Assembly (NCBI RefSeq): GCF_014696625.1
Contig: NZ_JACJQL010000042.1
Span: forward strand, 1 to 58,118
Length of the DNA stretch: 58,118 bases
From: Nostoc parmelioides FACHB-3921
Lineage (GTDB): Bacteria > Cyanobacteriota > Cyanobacteriia > Cyanobacteriales > Nostocaceae
Direction: 5' to 3'
Made by a program: the position numbers and the translations under genes. The notes beneath the pieces were generated by a model. It saw only the letters and a list, made by a program, of their open reading frames with translations. It made no database searches and was not told where the DNA came from. This document shows positions 27,301 to 35,175 of this stretch, piece by piece. How positions within the stretch are numbered: the first letter of the stretch is position 1; each line of letters starts with the position of its first letter.

Positions 27301-27585
27301 ACCGCTATTTTGCAAGCTGCACCCCAGCGCTTACGTCCCATATTAATGACCACCATTACTACTGTCTTGGGGATGTTTCCCCTAGCATTAGGAATCGGTG
27401 AAGGCTCAGAATTTCTACAACCATTAGGCGTAGTAGTGTTTTCCGGTTTATCCTTAGCAACATTACTCACACTATTTATCATCCCCTGCTTTTACACCTT
27501 ACTCCATGATTTATTGAGTGGAGCTTGGAGTAAGCCAGTGTTTATTTGGTGGCGGATGTGGAAGAAAAGGTTTACCAAAGCCTGA
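24319..27585 (+). CDS. RND-family efflux transporter (AcrB/HAE1-like)
   Basis: A 1088-residue trimeric proton-driven inner-membrane pump. N-terminal TM1 (LMLTLAVMVLGVFFIIKL) and the PxxLLPSITYPRIGV segment open the first of two repeats, each with one span, a large periplasmic domain and five further spans. GIVVDNSIVMLE in TM4 carries the proton-relay Asp. SLRQTFIIVIAIPLATLAA and RLRPILMTTITTVLGMFPLA are RND signatures. The in-frame heptamer repeat at 25111-25152 (about residues 265-278, QQSTVNSQPST) lies in a periplasmic loop and has no counterpart in the family that I know. Substrate unknown; it could be drugs or an endogenous metabolite. Confidence 0.95.
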   Translation: MQQVNKSGGFSISTVSIRQHIGTLMLTLAVMVLGVFFIIKLPVDLLPSITYPRIGVRIEAPGVSPEVAIDEVTRPLEEAFSATEGVVQIFSQTREGQVSLDLFFQPGGNIDQALNDATAAFNRARNGLPDTIEEPRLFKIDPSQLPVYEFALTSPSLEGLDLRVFAEEELARELGVVPGVAGVDVSGGVQEEVRVNIDLDRLQALGVGLNDVLDELRNRNVDISGGRILGQNSEPLTRTVGRFQSADELRNLSFEVSSTASSNPSQQSTVNSQPSTINNRRVYLRDFAQIIDGSEQQRIYVSLNGEPAVKVSVQKQPDANTINVVDAVKKRLEELRQSSVVPEGTVITPTLDESRFIRNSISNVTSSGLIGTALAAIAVLLFLGSLRQTFIIVIAIPLATLAAIILMGLFGLSINVFSLGGLALGVGIVVDNSIVMLESIAEGVGMTPGKDSKSRLSHKQLIAQAETSSQEVESALIASTSTNLVAVLPFLLIGGFIALLFNELILTITFSVAASIVIAVTVVPMLASRLLGWKFSSGLSNFWPLRKFNARFEAATRGYGRFLAGILRWRLVTVAIAILLFGGGSLWMAPQIPQQILPRISTGQASLFAQFPPGTPLETNSKVMSAVDEIIRQQPETEYTFTTAGGALFGTNTNANPLRGTSTITLKPGTDVDTYVERVTQELNKLNLAGIRLRLAPGQVRGLITNNSPVRNADVDVILQGTNADTLQQASRQVLAALEEQATQVRFRPDADERQPEIQILPDWERVSALGLTTRDIGDTIQTALEGSVPTQLQRGNRLVDVRVQLNESAVQTGSQLERLPLFVGNNRQVRLSDVARIVEAQAPGEIQRINQRQVIIFAGNLTEGASLSRAIEQVNNVISNLELPEGVSVLPSAAAESNRQLQSSLQLLGGLASFLVFVVMAVQYNSLIDPLVIMFTIPLALAGGIFGLYITNTAIGATVIVGAVLLVGIVVNNAIIMVELANQIRDRDKVDRRTAILQAAPQRLRPILMTTITTVLGMFPLALGIGEGSEFLQPLGVVVFSGLSLATLLTLFIIPCFYTLLHDLLSGAWSKPVFIWWRMWKKRFTKA
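25111..25152 (+). repeat. STRR heptamer array inside the RND transporter
   Basis: Six heptamers: AGTCAAC four times (25111-25138), then CATCAAC and CATTAAC. The 42-bp total keeps the reading frame. This kind of short tandem heptamer is typical of intergenic STRRs in heterocystous cyanobacteria, but is unusual inside a gene. Confidence 0.85.
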
Positions 27586-27767
27586 TCCATGATTATTGGT
27601 AGGGGTAACTACATAAGCTCTAGATACTTAGAAAAGTGGACATTTTTACATAGGGATGTTTTTTCATCATGACAACTTTAAATTTGCTCCACCTTTCTTT
27701 GATAAGCTGATCGGAAGCAATCGTTCATGCGGCAGCCCGACGAAATAACTTGCTTCTATCTAAAGAT

Positions 27768-28838
27768 ATGATGAATCCAAGCCAATTACCCCCCATTTAC
27801 TTTTACATCCCAGACGGAGATTGGCGTGCCACCATGCCCACGAATCCCGATGTGTACTGGAAAGAGTTTGGTGGGGTAGTTACCCCTACTGTGTATGGCT
27901 GGACAGTGCAAACTTATTTACGTCTTAAGCACGCAGGATTTCCTTGTGAATTAGTCAGTAAAATTCCTGATGAAGGTATTCTCATCGCGTATCGGCGTTC
28001 CGTACCAGAAGAATTTAAACCCGGTGCAAAAGTTTTGTTTGTGTGTCTCAAATCAGAGCAAAACCCACATCCTTATGCACAGATCCATGTAGTAGGAAAT
28101 ATTAAAGAAACTGCTCCTCAAGTGGATATCCAAGGTTATCGATATTATATGCCCCATTGGCCGCAACCAGGATTGATTCCACGGGACACAGCACGTGGCG
28201 ATCGCTTTGAAACGGCAGCTTTCTTTGGGGAACTACGTAATTTGGCACCAGAACTACAGGATGCTGCTTTTGCCCAGCAACTTGAGAAATTAGGTTTATC
28301 ATGGCAGATTCTAGACAGAACACAACGCGATCGCTGGAATGACTTCAGTGCAGTCGATGTGATTATTGCGGTCAGAAAGTTTGGTCATGCTTCCGATTAT
28401 GCGTGGAAACCTGCATTAAAACTATACAACGCTTGGCACGCTGGTGTGCCGGCGATTCTGGGTCAAGACTCTGCATTTCGTAATGAGCGCCGCAGCGAAC
28501 TAGACTATCTGGAAGTAGGTTCTGTAGAAGAAGTGATTACTAACCTGAAGCAGTTGAAAGATGATGTAGAACTCCGGCAGGCTATTGTGACGAATGGTAA
28601 TCTACGCGCTCAAGAGAGTAGTGTGGCATACTTAACGCAACGGTGGCAAAATTTTATGACAGAAATTGCTGTTCCTGCTTATTGGCGCTGGCTGGAATCT
28701 TCCACCTTACAACAGCAAATATTCATGATGAATCGTTATAGCGATTTTAAGTTGAAAAAGTGGCGATCGCAAGTACGAAAATGGCGTGGTTCCGTCACTA
28801 CTCCCATGAAAACTCTACTGATGGGTATGCACCGCTAG
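27768..28838 (+). CDS. Putative glycosyltransferase (GT-B fold)
   Basis: A 356-residue soluble protein. It resembles cyanobacterial proteins annotated as glycosyltransferase family 1/4. The C-terminal half shows the donor-binding layout of a GT-B enzyme: YAWKPALKLYNAWHAGVPAI, LGQDSAFRNERRSELDYLEV, then VEEVITNLKQLKDDVELRQ. The N-terminal half (YFYIPDGDWRATMPTNPDVY) is a distinct family lead. The last ~60 residues are basic. No pathway partner is next door. The start at ATG 27768 is chosen (a second ATG follows at 27771); the longer TTG start is less likely. Substrate unknown. Confidence 0.78.
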   Translation: MMNPSQLPPIYFYIPDGDWRATMPTNPDVYWKEFGGVVTPTVYGWTVQTYLRLKHAGFPCELVSKIPDEGILIAYRRSVPEEFKPGAKVLFVCLKSEQNPHPYAQIHVVGNIKETAPQVDIQGYRYYMPHWPQPGLIPRDTARGDRFETAAFFGELRNLAPELQDAAFAQQLEKLGLSWQILDRTQRDRWNDFSAVDVIIAVRKFGHASDYAWKPALKLYNAWHAGVPAILGQDSAFRNERRSELDYLEVGSVEEVITNLKQLKDDVELRQAIVTNGNLRAQESSVAYLTQRWQNFMTEIAVPAYWRWLESSTLQQQIFMMNRYSDFKLKKWRSQVRKWRGSVTTPMKTLLMGMHR

Positions 28839-28859
28839 ACAAAATATTTTAGCCACATC

Positions 28860-29864
28860 TCAAAAATAGCCTTGAGATTTGTACCATGCCACCGTATCTT
28901 TCAACGTATCTCTCAAGGGGCGGAAAGTTGCGCCCAAATCTCGTTCGGCTTTGGCTGAACTTAACTTGGCTTTTTCCAATAAAGTCTGGATACCAGCTAA
29001 TGGCATGGGATTTACTCCGCCGGTCACACCTGTTAACTTTTCCAAAAACCAAGCGATCGCGATCGCTATCCCATCAGGAATTTCTATTCTAGGTGCTTTG
29101 ACCCCGGAAATCGCTTCCAGTTCTAAGGCAATATCTTTCATGGTTGTTAGTGGCCCCGCTACGATGTAACGCCCACCTCTTTCACCTTTTTCGGCAGCTT
29201 TTACCATAACCGCCGCCACATCCCGTACATCAGTCAATGCAGCACCACCATTAATTATCCCAGGCAGTTTACCCGCCAATAGGTCTAACACCAGTTGACC
29301 CGCAGAAGTTGGTGCAGCATCTCCAGGCCCCATCATCCAACCAGGTAGAATCATCACTACGTCTATTTGGCTGGTGTTGAGAAAGCGGTAAATTTCCTGT
29401 TCTGCCAAAACCTTTGTTTTGAAATAGAGATTCTGTTCCGCAAATTTATTGTAAGGTGCGGTTTCCGTGGCTGCCTGATGTGGATCAGTTTGGATTACCC
29501 CACTGGATGAGGTAAACGCCACCTTTGCTACCCCCTGGGTCTCTGCTGCTTGCAGAAGTTCCATCGTGGCATCTACATTAATACGCTTCATCTTCTGCCA
29601 GTCACTACCCGGTTGGTAATACTCCCGGAAAAAAGCTGCCGTGTGAAACACCACATCTACTCCCTTTAATGCCTGAGTAAAGGCAGGTACATCTTCAATA
29701 TCACCCTGAATAAATTCAATGCCACTATCTCCCAGGAAACGTTTGGCTTTATCAAGAGAACGAACCAAACCTTTTACTTGCCATCCCTGGGATACAAGCG
29801 CTCGGCAAAGATTACTACCCAGCAGACCTGTTGCTCCAGTCACAAAAGCTATTTTGCCGCTCAT
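28860..29864 (-). CDS. NAD(P)-dependent epimerase/reductase (extended SDR)
   Basis: A 334-residue extended short-chain dehydrogenase of the dihydroflavonol-reductase/sugar-epimerase type. FVTGATGLLGSNLCRAL is the cofactor loop, FTSSSGVIQTD supplies the Ser, and NLYFKTKVLAEQE the Tyr and Lys (YxxxK as YFKTK). ILPGWMMGPGD closes the substrate site. ATG 29864 is chosen, with an AGGA ribosome binding site on the minus strand; the track-like longer frame runs into the regulatory region. It is divergent from a TetR gene 88 bp away and is probably its target. Confidence 0.9.
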   Translation of the reverse strand: MSGKIAFVTGATGLLGSNLCRALVSQGWQVKGLVRSLDKAKRFLGDSGIEFIQGDIEDVPAFTQALKGVDVVFHTAAFFREYYQPGSDWQKMKRINVDATMELLQAAETQGVAKVAFTSSSGVIQTDPHQAATETAPYNKFAEQNLYFKTKVLAEQEIYRFLNTSQIDVVMILPGWMMGPGDAAPTSAGQLVLDLLAGKLPGIINGGAALTDVRDVAAVMVKAAEKGERGGRYIVAGPLTTMKDIALELEAISGVKAPRIEIPDGIAIAIAWFLEKLTGVTGGVNPMPLAGIQTLLEKAKLSSAKAERDLGATFRPLRDTLKDTVAWYKSQGYF

Positions 29865-29918
29865 GATCTTTATTCCTGTTGATCTTATAGCTTGTAAACC
29901 CAGTCTGAACATTGCTAG

Positions 29919-29970
29919 TGTGAGTTATTACTCACATCATATCTTGCAGTATATGAGCAAAGACTCACAT
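29919..29970. promoter_or_regulatory. Two TetR-type operators between SDR and TetR genes
   Basis: Site 1 is the perfect palindrome TGTGAGT-TATT-ACTCACA (29919-29936). Site 2 (29951-29970) is ATATGAG-N6-CTCACAT, an imperfect palindrome that contains the ATG of the TetR gene. Both share the TGAG...CTCA core. Binding would repress both divergent genes. Confidence 0.75.
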
Positions 29971-30663
29971 CGTCAATCCCCAGGTAATGAACAAGTGAAA
30001 TCATCAGTTTTAAAAGATGATAATCTTCAGAAAAGCCGACGCAAACCCTCAGGCGATCGCGGGCGGCAAAGGCGTGATTTAATCCTTGATACGGCTGCCG
30101 ATTTACTAGCAGAGGGAGGGACTGAAGCTATCAATACCAATGCCTTAGCCGATCGCGCCAATATTTCAATTGGGTCAGTATATCAGTACTTCTCCAATAA
30201 GGAGTCCATCCTCACGGCCTTAGGGGAGCGATATATGCAGCAATTAAGCAGGAATACAATAGCGGCTTTACAGCAGGATGTCTCAGGTCTAGATTTTGTA
30301 GCGATGGTTGATCGAGTAATTGACCCCATGATTGCCTTTGAGCGCCAGCATCCCGCTTTTAGACATTTAAACGCCGGTCAAGAAGGGGAAGGTATCCTAG
30401 CTGAAGGAGCCAAACGAGTCGATCAAGAAATACTAGCAACCATCTATGATTTACTACTGAGAGTTTGCCCTCATCTCCATCCTACTCAGGGTTGGCAAAT
30501 TGCACGGGTGACAAAAGCCCTTTACAAAGGTATGAGCTATTTAATCCAGCAAGAAAAAGAGATTAAAAACGCCGGTGGAGATATTAACGACATGATTGCT
30601 GATATGAAGCGGATGATGGTGACTTACTTAGCAGACCAGTTGGGACAATTAACTGTGGGATAG
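29953..30663 (+). CDS. TetR/AcrR-family transcriptional regulator
   Basis: A 236-residue repressor. The N-terminal ~50 residues are a basic, disordered extension (KSRRKPSGDRGRQRRDLILD). The HTH domain is DTAADLLAEGGTEAINTNAL, then DRANISIGSVYQYFSNKESI, a classic TetR recognition segment, followed by an all-helical ligand-binding domain with a TetR_C-like FERQHPAFRHL region. ATG 29953 is chosen; the longer frame reads back through the promoter. It is expected to bind the palindromes overlapping its own start and to control the divergent SDR gene. Inducer unknown. Confidence 0.93.
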   Translation: MSKDSHRQSPGNEQVKSSVLKDDNLQKSRRKPSGDRGRQRRDLILDTAADLLAEGGTEAINTNALADRANISIGSVYQYFSNKESILTALGERYMQQLSRNTIAALQQDVSGLDFVAMVDRVIDPMIAFERQHPAFRHLNAGQEGEGILAEGAKRVDQEILATIYDLLLRVCPHLHPTQGWQIARVTKALYKGMSYLIQQEKEIKNAGGDINDMIADMKRMMVTYLADQLGQLTVG

Positions 30664-30854
30664 AGACAAGCGATCGCCCAATCACAATACCCATAATCCG
30701 ACTGTCGCAAATTAGTTAAAGATTCTCTACTGGTGTTGAGCGTCAGATTGTACTTTAACTTAAGATAACGATGTTGATTAAGTCAAAATCAGTGGACTGA
30801 AACATAGCGATCGATTTATGATAGATGATCGTGAGTTTTTTAAACAAACAGACC

Positions 30855-31217
30855 ATGAGCGCTCAAGAAATTATCCGCTCCATAGAAGCGGAACAACTAA
30901 AATCTAACCTGCCCGAAATTTACATCGGTGATACCGTCAGAGTCGGTGTGAAGATTAAAGAAGGTGATAAATATCGTGTGCAGCCCTATGAAGGCGTTGT
31001 CATCGCCAGACGCAACGGTGGTATTAACGAAACAATTACCGTCCGCCGCGTCTTCCAAGGCGTTGGTGTAGAACGGGTATTCCTGCTGCACTCCCCCCGG
31101 ATTGACAACATCAAAGTACTACGCCGTGGTAAAGTAAGACGTGCTAAACTTTATTATCTGCGTGGTCGCGTAGGTAAAGCTACCCGCATCAAGCAACGGT
31201 TCGACCGTTCTCTATAA
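30855..31217 (+). CDS. rplS: 50S ribosomal protein L19
   Basis: A 120-residue ribosomal protein at the 30S-50S interface. IYIGDTVRVGVKIKEGDKYR, PYEGVVIARRNGGINETITV and VERVFLLHSPRIDNIKVLRR are near-invariant L19 segments; the basic tail GKVRRAKLYYLRGRVGKATR binds rRNA. ATG 30855 chosen; a GTG/other start at 30825 adds residues not in the family. It opens the ribosomal block, followed by tRNA-Trp and secE. Confidence 0.98.
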   Translation: MSAQEIIRSIEAEQLKSNLPEIYIGDTVRVGVKIKEGDKYRVQPYEGVVIARRNGGINETITVRRVFQGVGVERVFLLHSPRIDNIKVLRRGKVRRAKLYYLRGRVGKATRIKQRFDRSL

Positions 31218-31357
31218 TTTTTGTTCAGGGTATGGGAGAAATCTCAATTAATCGGCGGCATCTGCCGCTAGTTAACTCGACAAAACTATGGTAGGATGGT
31301 AATCTAGTTACGTTAAACTAAAAAAGTTTGACACAAACTAAAATCAAGCCAGCTTGT

Positions 31358-31430
31358 GCGCTCTTAGTTCAGTTGGTAGAACGCAGGTCTCCAAAACCTG
31401 ATGTCGGGGGTTCAAGTCCTCCAGGGCGCG
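31358..31430 (+). tRNA. trnW: tRNA-Trp (CCA anticodon)
   Basis: A 73-nt cloverleaf. Acceptor arms GCGCTCT and AGGGCGC pair with one G-T; D arm TTCAGTTGGTAGAA; anticodon stem CAGGT/ACCTG around loop CTCCAAA, anticodon CCA; T loop GGTTCAAGTCC; discriminator G. No encoded CCA tail. It sits between rplS and secE, an arrangement usual in bacteria for tRNA-Trp and secE. Confidence 0.97.
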
Positions 31431-31627
31431 CTCGAAAGTAAAAAACACAGCCCGAACCAGTGGTACAACTGCTAAAATAGCAGGAAGTGCTATTGATTTC
31501 GGGTGTAGTTGTTTTATACTTGCAGCTTTTTTGCTTCCAGTTAATTTTGATGGAATTGAAGCTGTCAACCTGGATGAAAATTAGCAGAGTTATAGCTGTA
31601 TTGAGTAAAGACGGGGGATAAACGACC

Positions 31628-31849
31628 GTGGCCAAAAAAAATGAAGCAGAAATCGCAGAGACTTCTGGTGGGTTTAACTTTACCAACTTCTTCCAAGGAA
31701 CAAAAGAAGAATTAGAGAAAGTAGTTTGGCCCAGTCGCAAGCAACTAATAAGTGAATCAGCAGCCGTGTTGCTTATGGTGACACTCTCCGCTTCCTTAAT
31801 CTACTTAGTCGATGGATTGTTTGCTTGGGTAGCAAAGCAGGTATTCTGA
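31628..31849 (+). CDS. secE: Preprotein translocase subunit SecE
   Basis: A 73-residue single-span subunit of the SecYEG channel. Starts at GTG 31628. The amphipathic helix FFQGTKEELEKVVWPSRKQL is the SecE signature, followed by the membrane span AAVLLMVTLSASLIYLVDGL. Cyanobacterial SecE has one span rather than three. Its TGA overlaps the nusG ATG by one base, so the two are coupled. Confidence 0.97.
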   Translation: MAKKNEAEIAETSGGFNFTNFFQGTKEELEKVVWPSRKQLISESAAVLLMVTLSASLIYLVDGLFAWVAKQVF

Positions 31850-32481
31850 TGACTTCTGCGACAGACGAACCAACAAACTCGGCGTTGCAGTCAGAGGAAA
31901 CAGCAGAAACAGCACTTACAGAAGCACGCTGGTATGCAGTACAAGTAGCCTCAGGCTGCGAAAAGCGGGTAAAAACAAATTTAGAGCAGCGCATTCAAAC
32001 TTTTGATGTGGCGGAAAAAATTGTCCAGGTAGAAATTCCCCACACACCAGCAGTCAAAATCCGTAAGGATGGCAGCCGTCAACACACAGAAGAGAAAGTA
32101 TTTCCTGGCTATGTGTTAGTGCGGATGGTGATGGATGATGATACCTGGCAGGTGGTACGTAATACATCCCATGTAATTAACTTTGTGGGAGCAGAACAAA
32201 AACGTGGTACAGGCAAAGGTCGCGGTCACGTTAAACCACTACCCCTAAGCCACTCAGAAGTAGAACGTATCTTTAAACAAACCACAGAACAAGAGCCAAT
32301 TGTCAAAATTGACATGGCTAGTGGTGATAAGATAATTGTGCTTTCTGGCCCATTCAAGGACTTTGAAGGTGAGGTGATTGAAGTTAGTCCAGAACGGAGT
32401 AAACTAAAAGCCTTGCTATCGATCTTCGGGCGAGACACACCAGTAGAACTGGAATTTAATCAGGTAGAAAAACAGAGCTAA
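31849..32481 (+). CDS. nusG: Transcription antitermination factor NusG
   Basis: A 210-residue factor that binds RNA polymerase and controls pausing and termination. The NGN domain begins ARWYAVQVASGCEKRVKTNL and includes KVFPGYVLVRMVMDDDTW; the C-terminal KOW domain contains DKIIVLSGPFKDFEGEVIEV. ATG 31849 chosen: it overlaps the secE TGA (TGATG), and a longer TTG frame lies inside secE. First ~25 residues are a variable acidic lead. Confidence 0.98.
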   Translation: MTSATDEPTNSALQSEETAETALTEARWYAVQVASGCEKRVKTNLEQRIQTFDVAEKIVQVEIPHTPAVKIRKDGSRQHTEEKVFPGYVLVRMVMDDDTWQVVRNTSHVINFVGAEQKRGTGKGRGHVKPLPLSHSEVERIFKQTTEQEPIVKIDMASGDKIIVLSGPFKDFEGEVIEVSPERSKLKALLSIFGRDTPVELEFNQVEKQS

Positions 32482-32488
32482 ATAAAAA

Positions 32489-32914
32489 ATGGCGAAGAAA
32501 GTAGTAGCGGTCATTAAGTTGGCCCTGAATGCTGGAAAAGCCAACCCAGCACCCCCAGTTGGCCCCGCCTTGGGTCAACATGGTGTTAATATCATGATGT
32601 TCTGCAAAGAGTACAACGCCAAAACAGCCGACCAAGCTGGTATGGTGATTCCTGTAGAAATATCGGTTTATGAAGACCGGAGTTTCACATTTGTACTCAA
32701 AACTCCACCAGCATCTGTATTAATCCGTAAAGCAGCGAAAATTGAAAGAGGTTCCAACGAACCGAATAAAAAGAAAGTTGGCTCAATTACCACAGCACAA
32801 CTGCGGGAAATTGCTCAAACTAAACTGCCTGACCTCAACGCCAACGACATAGATGCGGCAATGAAGATTGTGGCAGGAACCGCCAAAAATATGGGTGTTA
32901 CAGTCACCGATTAG
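32489..32914 (+). CDS. rplK: 50S ribosomal protein L11
   Basis: A 141-residue protein of the GTPase-associated centre that binds 23S rRNA near the thiostrepton site. KLALNAGKANPAPPVGPALG with QHGVNIMMFCKEYNAKT is the invariant N-terminal domain; the C-terminal ITTAQLREIAQTKLPDLNAN contacts rRNA. Starts 8 bp after nusG, so it is in the same transcription unit. Confidence 0.98.
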   Translation: MAKKVVAVIKLALNAGKANPAPPVGPALGQHGVNIMMFCKEYNAKTADQAGMVIPVEISVYEDRSFTFVLKTPPASVLIRKAAKIERGSNEPNKKKVGSITTAQLREIAQTKLPDLNANDIDAAMKIVAGTAKNMGVTVTD

Positions 32915-32995
32915 TTGAAAATTCCGAGTTAATAGTGATGGGTATAGTGATTAGCACTGATTACTCAAAACTTACCACTCATAACTAAAATTTAT

Positions 32996-33028
32996 CGGGG
33001 GAGAAGCCAAGCTTCGTAACCGACCCCA
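32996..33028 (+). promoter_or_regulatory. Hairpin before rplA, possible L1 autoregulatory site
   Basis: A GGGG/CCCC outer stem (32997-33000 with 33024-33027) encloses a GAAGC-CAA-GCTTC hairpin (33003-33015) and an asymmetric loop (GTAACCGA). It ends just before the AGGAG of rplA. L1 is known to bind a similar asymmetric stem in its own mRNA; assignment here is inference. Confidence 0.4.
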
Positions 33029-33038
33029 GGAGATAACA

Positions 33039-33755
33039 ATGACAAAGAAAATATCACGGCGCTTGCGGGAGTTGCAAGCAAAAGTTGAAGATAGAGAATA
33101 CGGGCCTTTAGATGCTCTAAGCTTGTTGAAAGAGACAGCTACAGCAAAATTTGCCGAAGCTGCGGAAGCGCATATCCGCTTAGGTATTGATCCAAAATAT
33201 ACAGACCAACAATTACGGACTACAGTTGCACTACCCAAAGGTACAGGGCAAATTGTGCGAGTAGCCGTAATCGCTCGTGGGGAAAAAGTTACAGAAGCCT
33301 CCAACGCTGGTGCTGATGTATTTGGTTCCGAAGAACTAATTGACGAAATCCAAAAAGGCCGCATGGATTTTGACAAGTTGATTGCCACACCAGATGTCAT
33401 GCCACAGGTAGCAAAACTTGGTAAGATGTTAGGCCCTCGTGGTTTAATGCCTTCGCCAAAAGGTGGTACGGTGACATTTGACATAGCAAGTGCGATCGCT
33501 GAATTCAAAGCAGGTAAACTAGAATTCCGGGCTGACCGTACAGGCATTGTTCATGTTATGTTTGGTAAGGCATCCTTCTCGCCAGAAGATTTGTTGGTAA
33601 ACCTGAAGGCGTTGCAAGAGACGATTGACCGTAACCGTCCTTCGGGAGCCAAAGGTCGCTACTGGCGCACATTTTATGTATCTGCCACAATGGGGCCATC
33701 TATTAGAGTCGATATTAACGCTCTGAGAGATTATAAACTGACTGAAGCTGCATAA
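33039..33755 (+). CDS. rplA: 50S ribosomal protein L1
   Basis: A 238-residue protein of the mobile L1 stalk, which releases deacylated tRNA. LPKGTGQIVRVAVIARGEK, FDKLIATPDVMPQVAKLGKM, and LGPRGLMPSPKGGTV are the L1 signature. Preceded by an AGGAG ribosome binding site and a stable hairpin. A spacer of 124 bp separates it from rplK, so it may be regulated separately. Confidence 0.98.
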   Translation: MTKKISRRLRELQAKVEDREYGPLDALSLLKETATAKFAEAAEAHIRLGIDPKYTDQQLRTTVALPKGTGQIVRVAVIARGEKVTEASNAGADVFGSEELIDEIQKGRMDFDKLIATPDVMPQVAKLGKMLGPRGLMPSPKGGTVTFDIASAIAEFKAGKLEFRADRTGIVHVMFGKASFSPEDLLVNLKALQETIDRNRPSGAKGRYWRTFYVSATMGPSIRVDINALRDYKLTEAA

Positions 33756-33825
33756 TCGAGGTCATGGGTGATGGGTAATAGGTAATGGATACAATACTAT
33801 TACCAACGACTAATAACCAAAACTA

Positions 33826-33973
33826 AATATGCAAAGCCGGAGACAGCAGGTGCTAACAGCTTAAATACCCTGCCGAGGTAAAAGCTCTCTTACTCAATGT
33901 GACGTGAAAAATAATGCGTCGCTTTAGTAATCAGAGTCTTGAGACTAAACCCCGGCTGAGATAGTCGGGGTTT
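33826..33973 (+). ncRNA. Ribosomal protein L10 leader with terminator
   Basis: The mRNA leader before rplJ. GCAAAGCCGGAGACAGCAGG (33831 on) and CCCTGCCGAGGTAAAAG (about 33868-33884) are the conserved strands that bind L10-(L7/L12)4 and let it repress its own operon. Downstream, AAACCCCG (33947-33954) and CGGGGTTT (33966-33973) form a terminator-like hairpin, so control may include attenuation. Leader identity is confident; mechanism here is inferred. Confidence 0.85.
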
Positions 33974-34044
33974 ATTGTTGTACCCTGGTCAGAAAAAATC
34001 ATCAAAAGAGAAATCGACGATTATTTTGAGGAGGTGAAACCGAC

Positions 34045-34590
34045 ATGGGTAGAACGTTAGAAAACAAAAAGGAAATCGTAGCTGACCTCAAAGAAACTTT
34101 GGGTGAGTCTACTTTGGCACTGGTAATTGAATACCAAGGGCTGACAGTTGCTGAAATTACCGACTTACGGAAACGCCTACGTCCTAGTGGTACTGTCTGC
34201 AAAGTAACTAAAAATACTTTGATGGGTATTGCCATTCAAGATGATGAAAAATGGCAGCCTTTGTCGGAATTGCTCAAAGGTTCTTCAGCATTTTTGCTAG
34301 TTAAAGAAGATTTTTCTTCTGCGATTAAAGCATACCAAGAGTTCCAAAAAGTTACCAAGAAGACAGAACTTCGCGGTGGCGTAATGGAAGGGCGCTTGCT
34401 CAAAGAACCAGATGTCAAAGCTTTAGGAGACTTGCCATCCAAGGAACAACTCATGGGTCAAATTGCTGGAGCTATCAACGCTTTGGCTACCAAGATTGCT
34501 GTGGGTATCAACGAAGTTCCTGGTGGCTTGGCGCGCGCTTTGCAAGCTGTCGCTGACAAAGAAAATGGCGGCGATGATAGCGCTGCCTAA
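34045..34590 (+). CDS. rplJ: 50S ribosomal protein L10
   Basis: A 181-residue protein forming the base of the L7/L12 stalk. RTLENKKEIVADLKETLGES and LTVAEITDLRKRLRPSGTVC are N-terminal rRNA-binding segments; the C-terminal helix AINALATKIAVGINEVPGGL binds L7/L12 dimers. Strong ribosome binding site GAGGAGGTG. Preceded by the L10 leader. Confidence 0.98.
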   Translation: MGRTLENKKEIVADLKETLGESTLALVIEYQGLTVAEITDLRKRLRPSGTVCKVTKNTLMGIAIQDDEKWQPLSELLKGSSAFLLVKEDFSSAIKAYQEFQKVTKKTELRGGVMEGRLLKEPDVKALGDLPSKEQLMGQIAGAINALATKIAVGINEVPGGLARALQAVADKENGGDDSAA

Positions 34591-34690
34591 TTAGTAGTTA
34601 GCTGTTGTTAGCAGTTAATAAAAATGACAACTGACAACGAACAACTGACAACGAACAAATAACTAAATCAACATTACGGGAGTTATATCA

Positions 34691-35083
34691 ATGTCTGCTG
34701 CAACCGATCAAATTTTAGAACAATTGAAATCTCTGTCTTTGTTAGAAGCTGCTGAGTTAGTTAAGCAAATTGAAGAAGCTTTTGGCGTAAGTGCTGCTGC
34801 TCCAGCTGGTGGAATGATGATGATGGCTGCTCCTGGTGCTGCTGCTGCTGCTGAACCAGTAGAAGAGCAAACCGAGTTTGATGTTGTTCTCGAATCCGTT
34901 CCTGCTGATAAGAAGATTGCAGTTCTGAAGATTGTCCGCGAAATCACTGGTCTAGGCTTGAAAGAAGCTAAAGACTTAGTAGAAGCTGCACCTAAAGCAG
35001 TTAAGGAAGCGATCGCTAAAGATGCTGCTGAAGATGCTAAGAAGCGGATTGAAGAAGCCGGCGGTAAGGTAACAATCAAGTAA
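34691..35083 (+). CDS. rplL: 50S ribosomal protein L7/L12
   Basis: A 130-residue acidic stalk protein present in multiple copies. The N-terminal dimer domain LLEAAELVKQIEEAFGVSAA, an Ala/Gly/Met hinge (GGMMMMAAPGAAAAA) and the C-terminal domain EFDVVLESVPADKKIAVLKI with GLKEAKDLVEAAPK bind translation factors. Last gene of the block. Confidence 0.98.
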   Translation: MSAATDQILEQLKSLSLLEAAELVKQIEEAFGVSAAAPAGGMMMMAAPGAAAAAEPVEEQTEFDVVLESVPADKKIAVLKIVREITGLGLKEAKDLVEAAPKAVKEAIAKDAAEDAKKRIEEAGGKVTIK

Positions 35084-35123
35084 TTAAGCCATCAGGCATC
35101 AATTGCTTAAATACTCTTACTAT

Positions 35124-35154
35124 AAAAAAAGGAGTCGAATTCGACTCCTTTTTT
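35124..35154. terminator. rplL terminator, bidirectional
   Basis: GGAGTCGAA and TTCGACTCC form a perfect palindrome centred on GAATTC (35131-35148), flanked by an A run and a T run. It can terminate rplL and also the convergent minus-strand operon ending at 35176. Confidence 0.92.
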
Positions 35155-35175
35155 GTGTTTATTTCTGGTTGGTTG

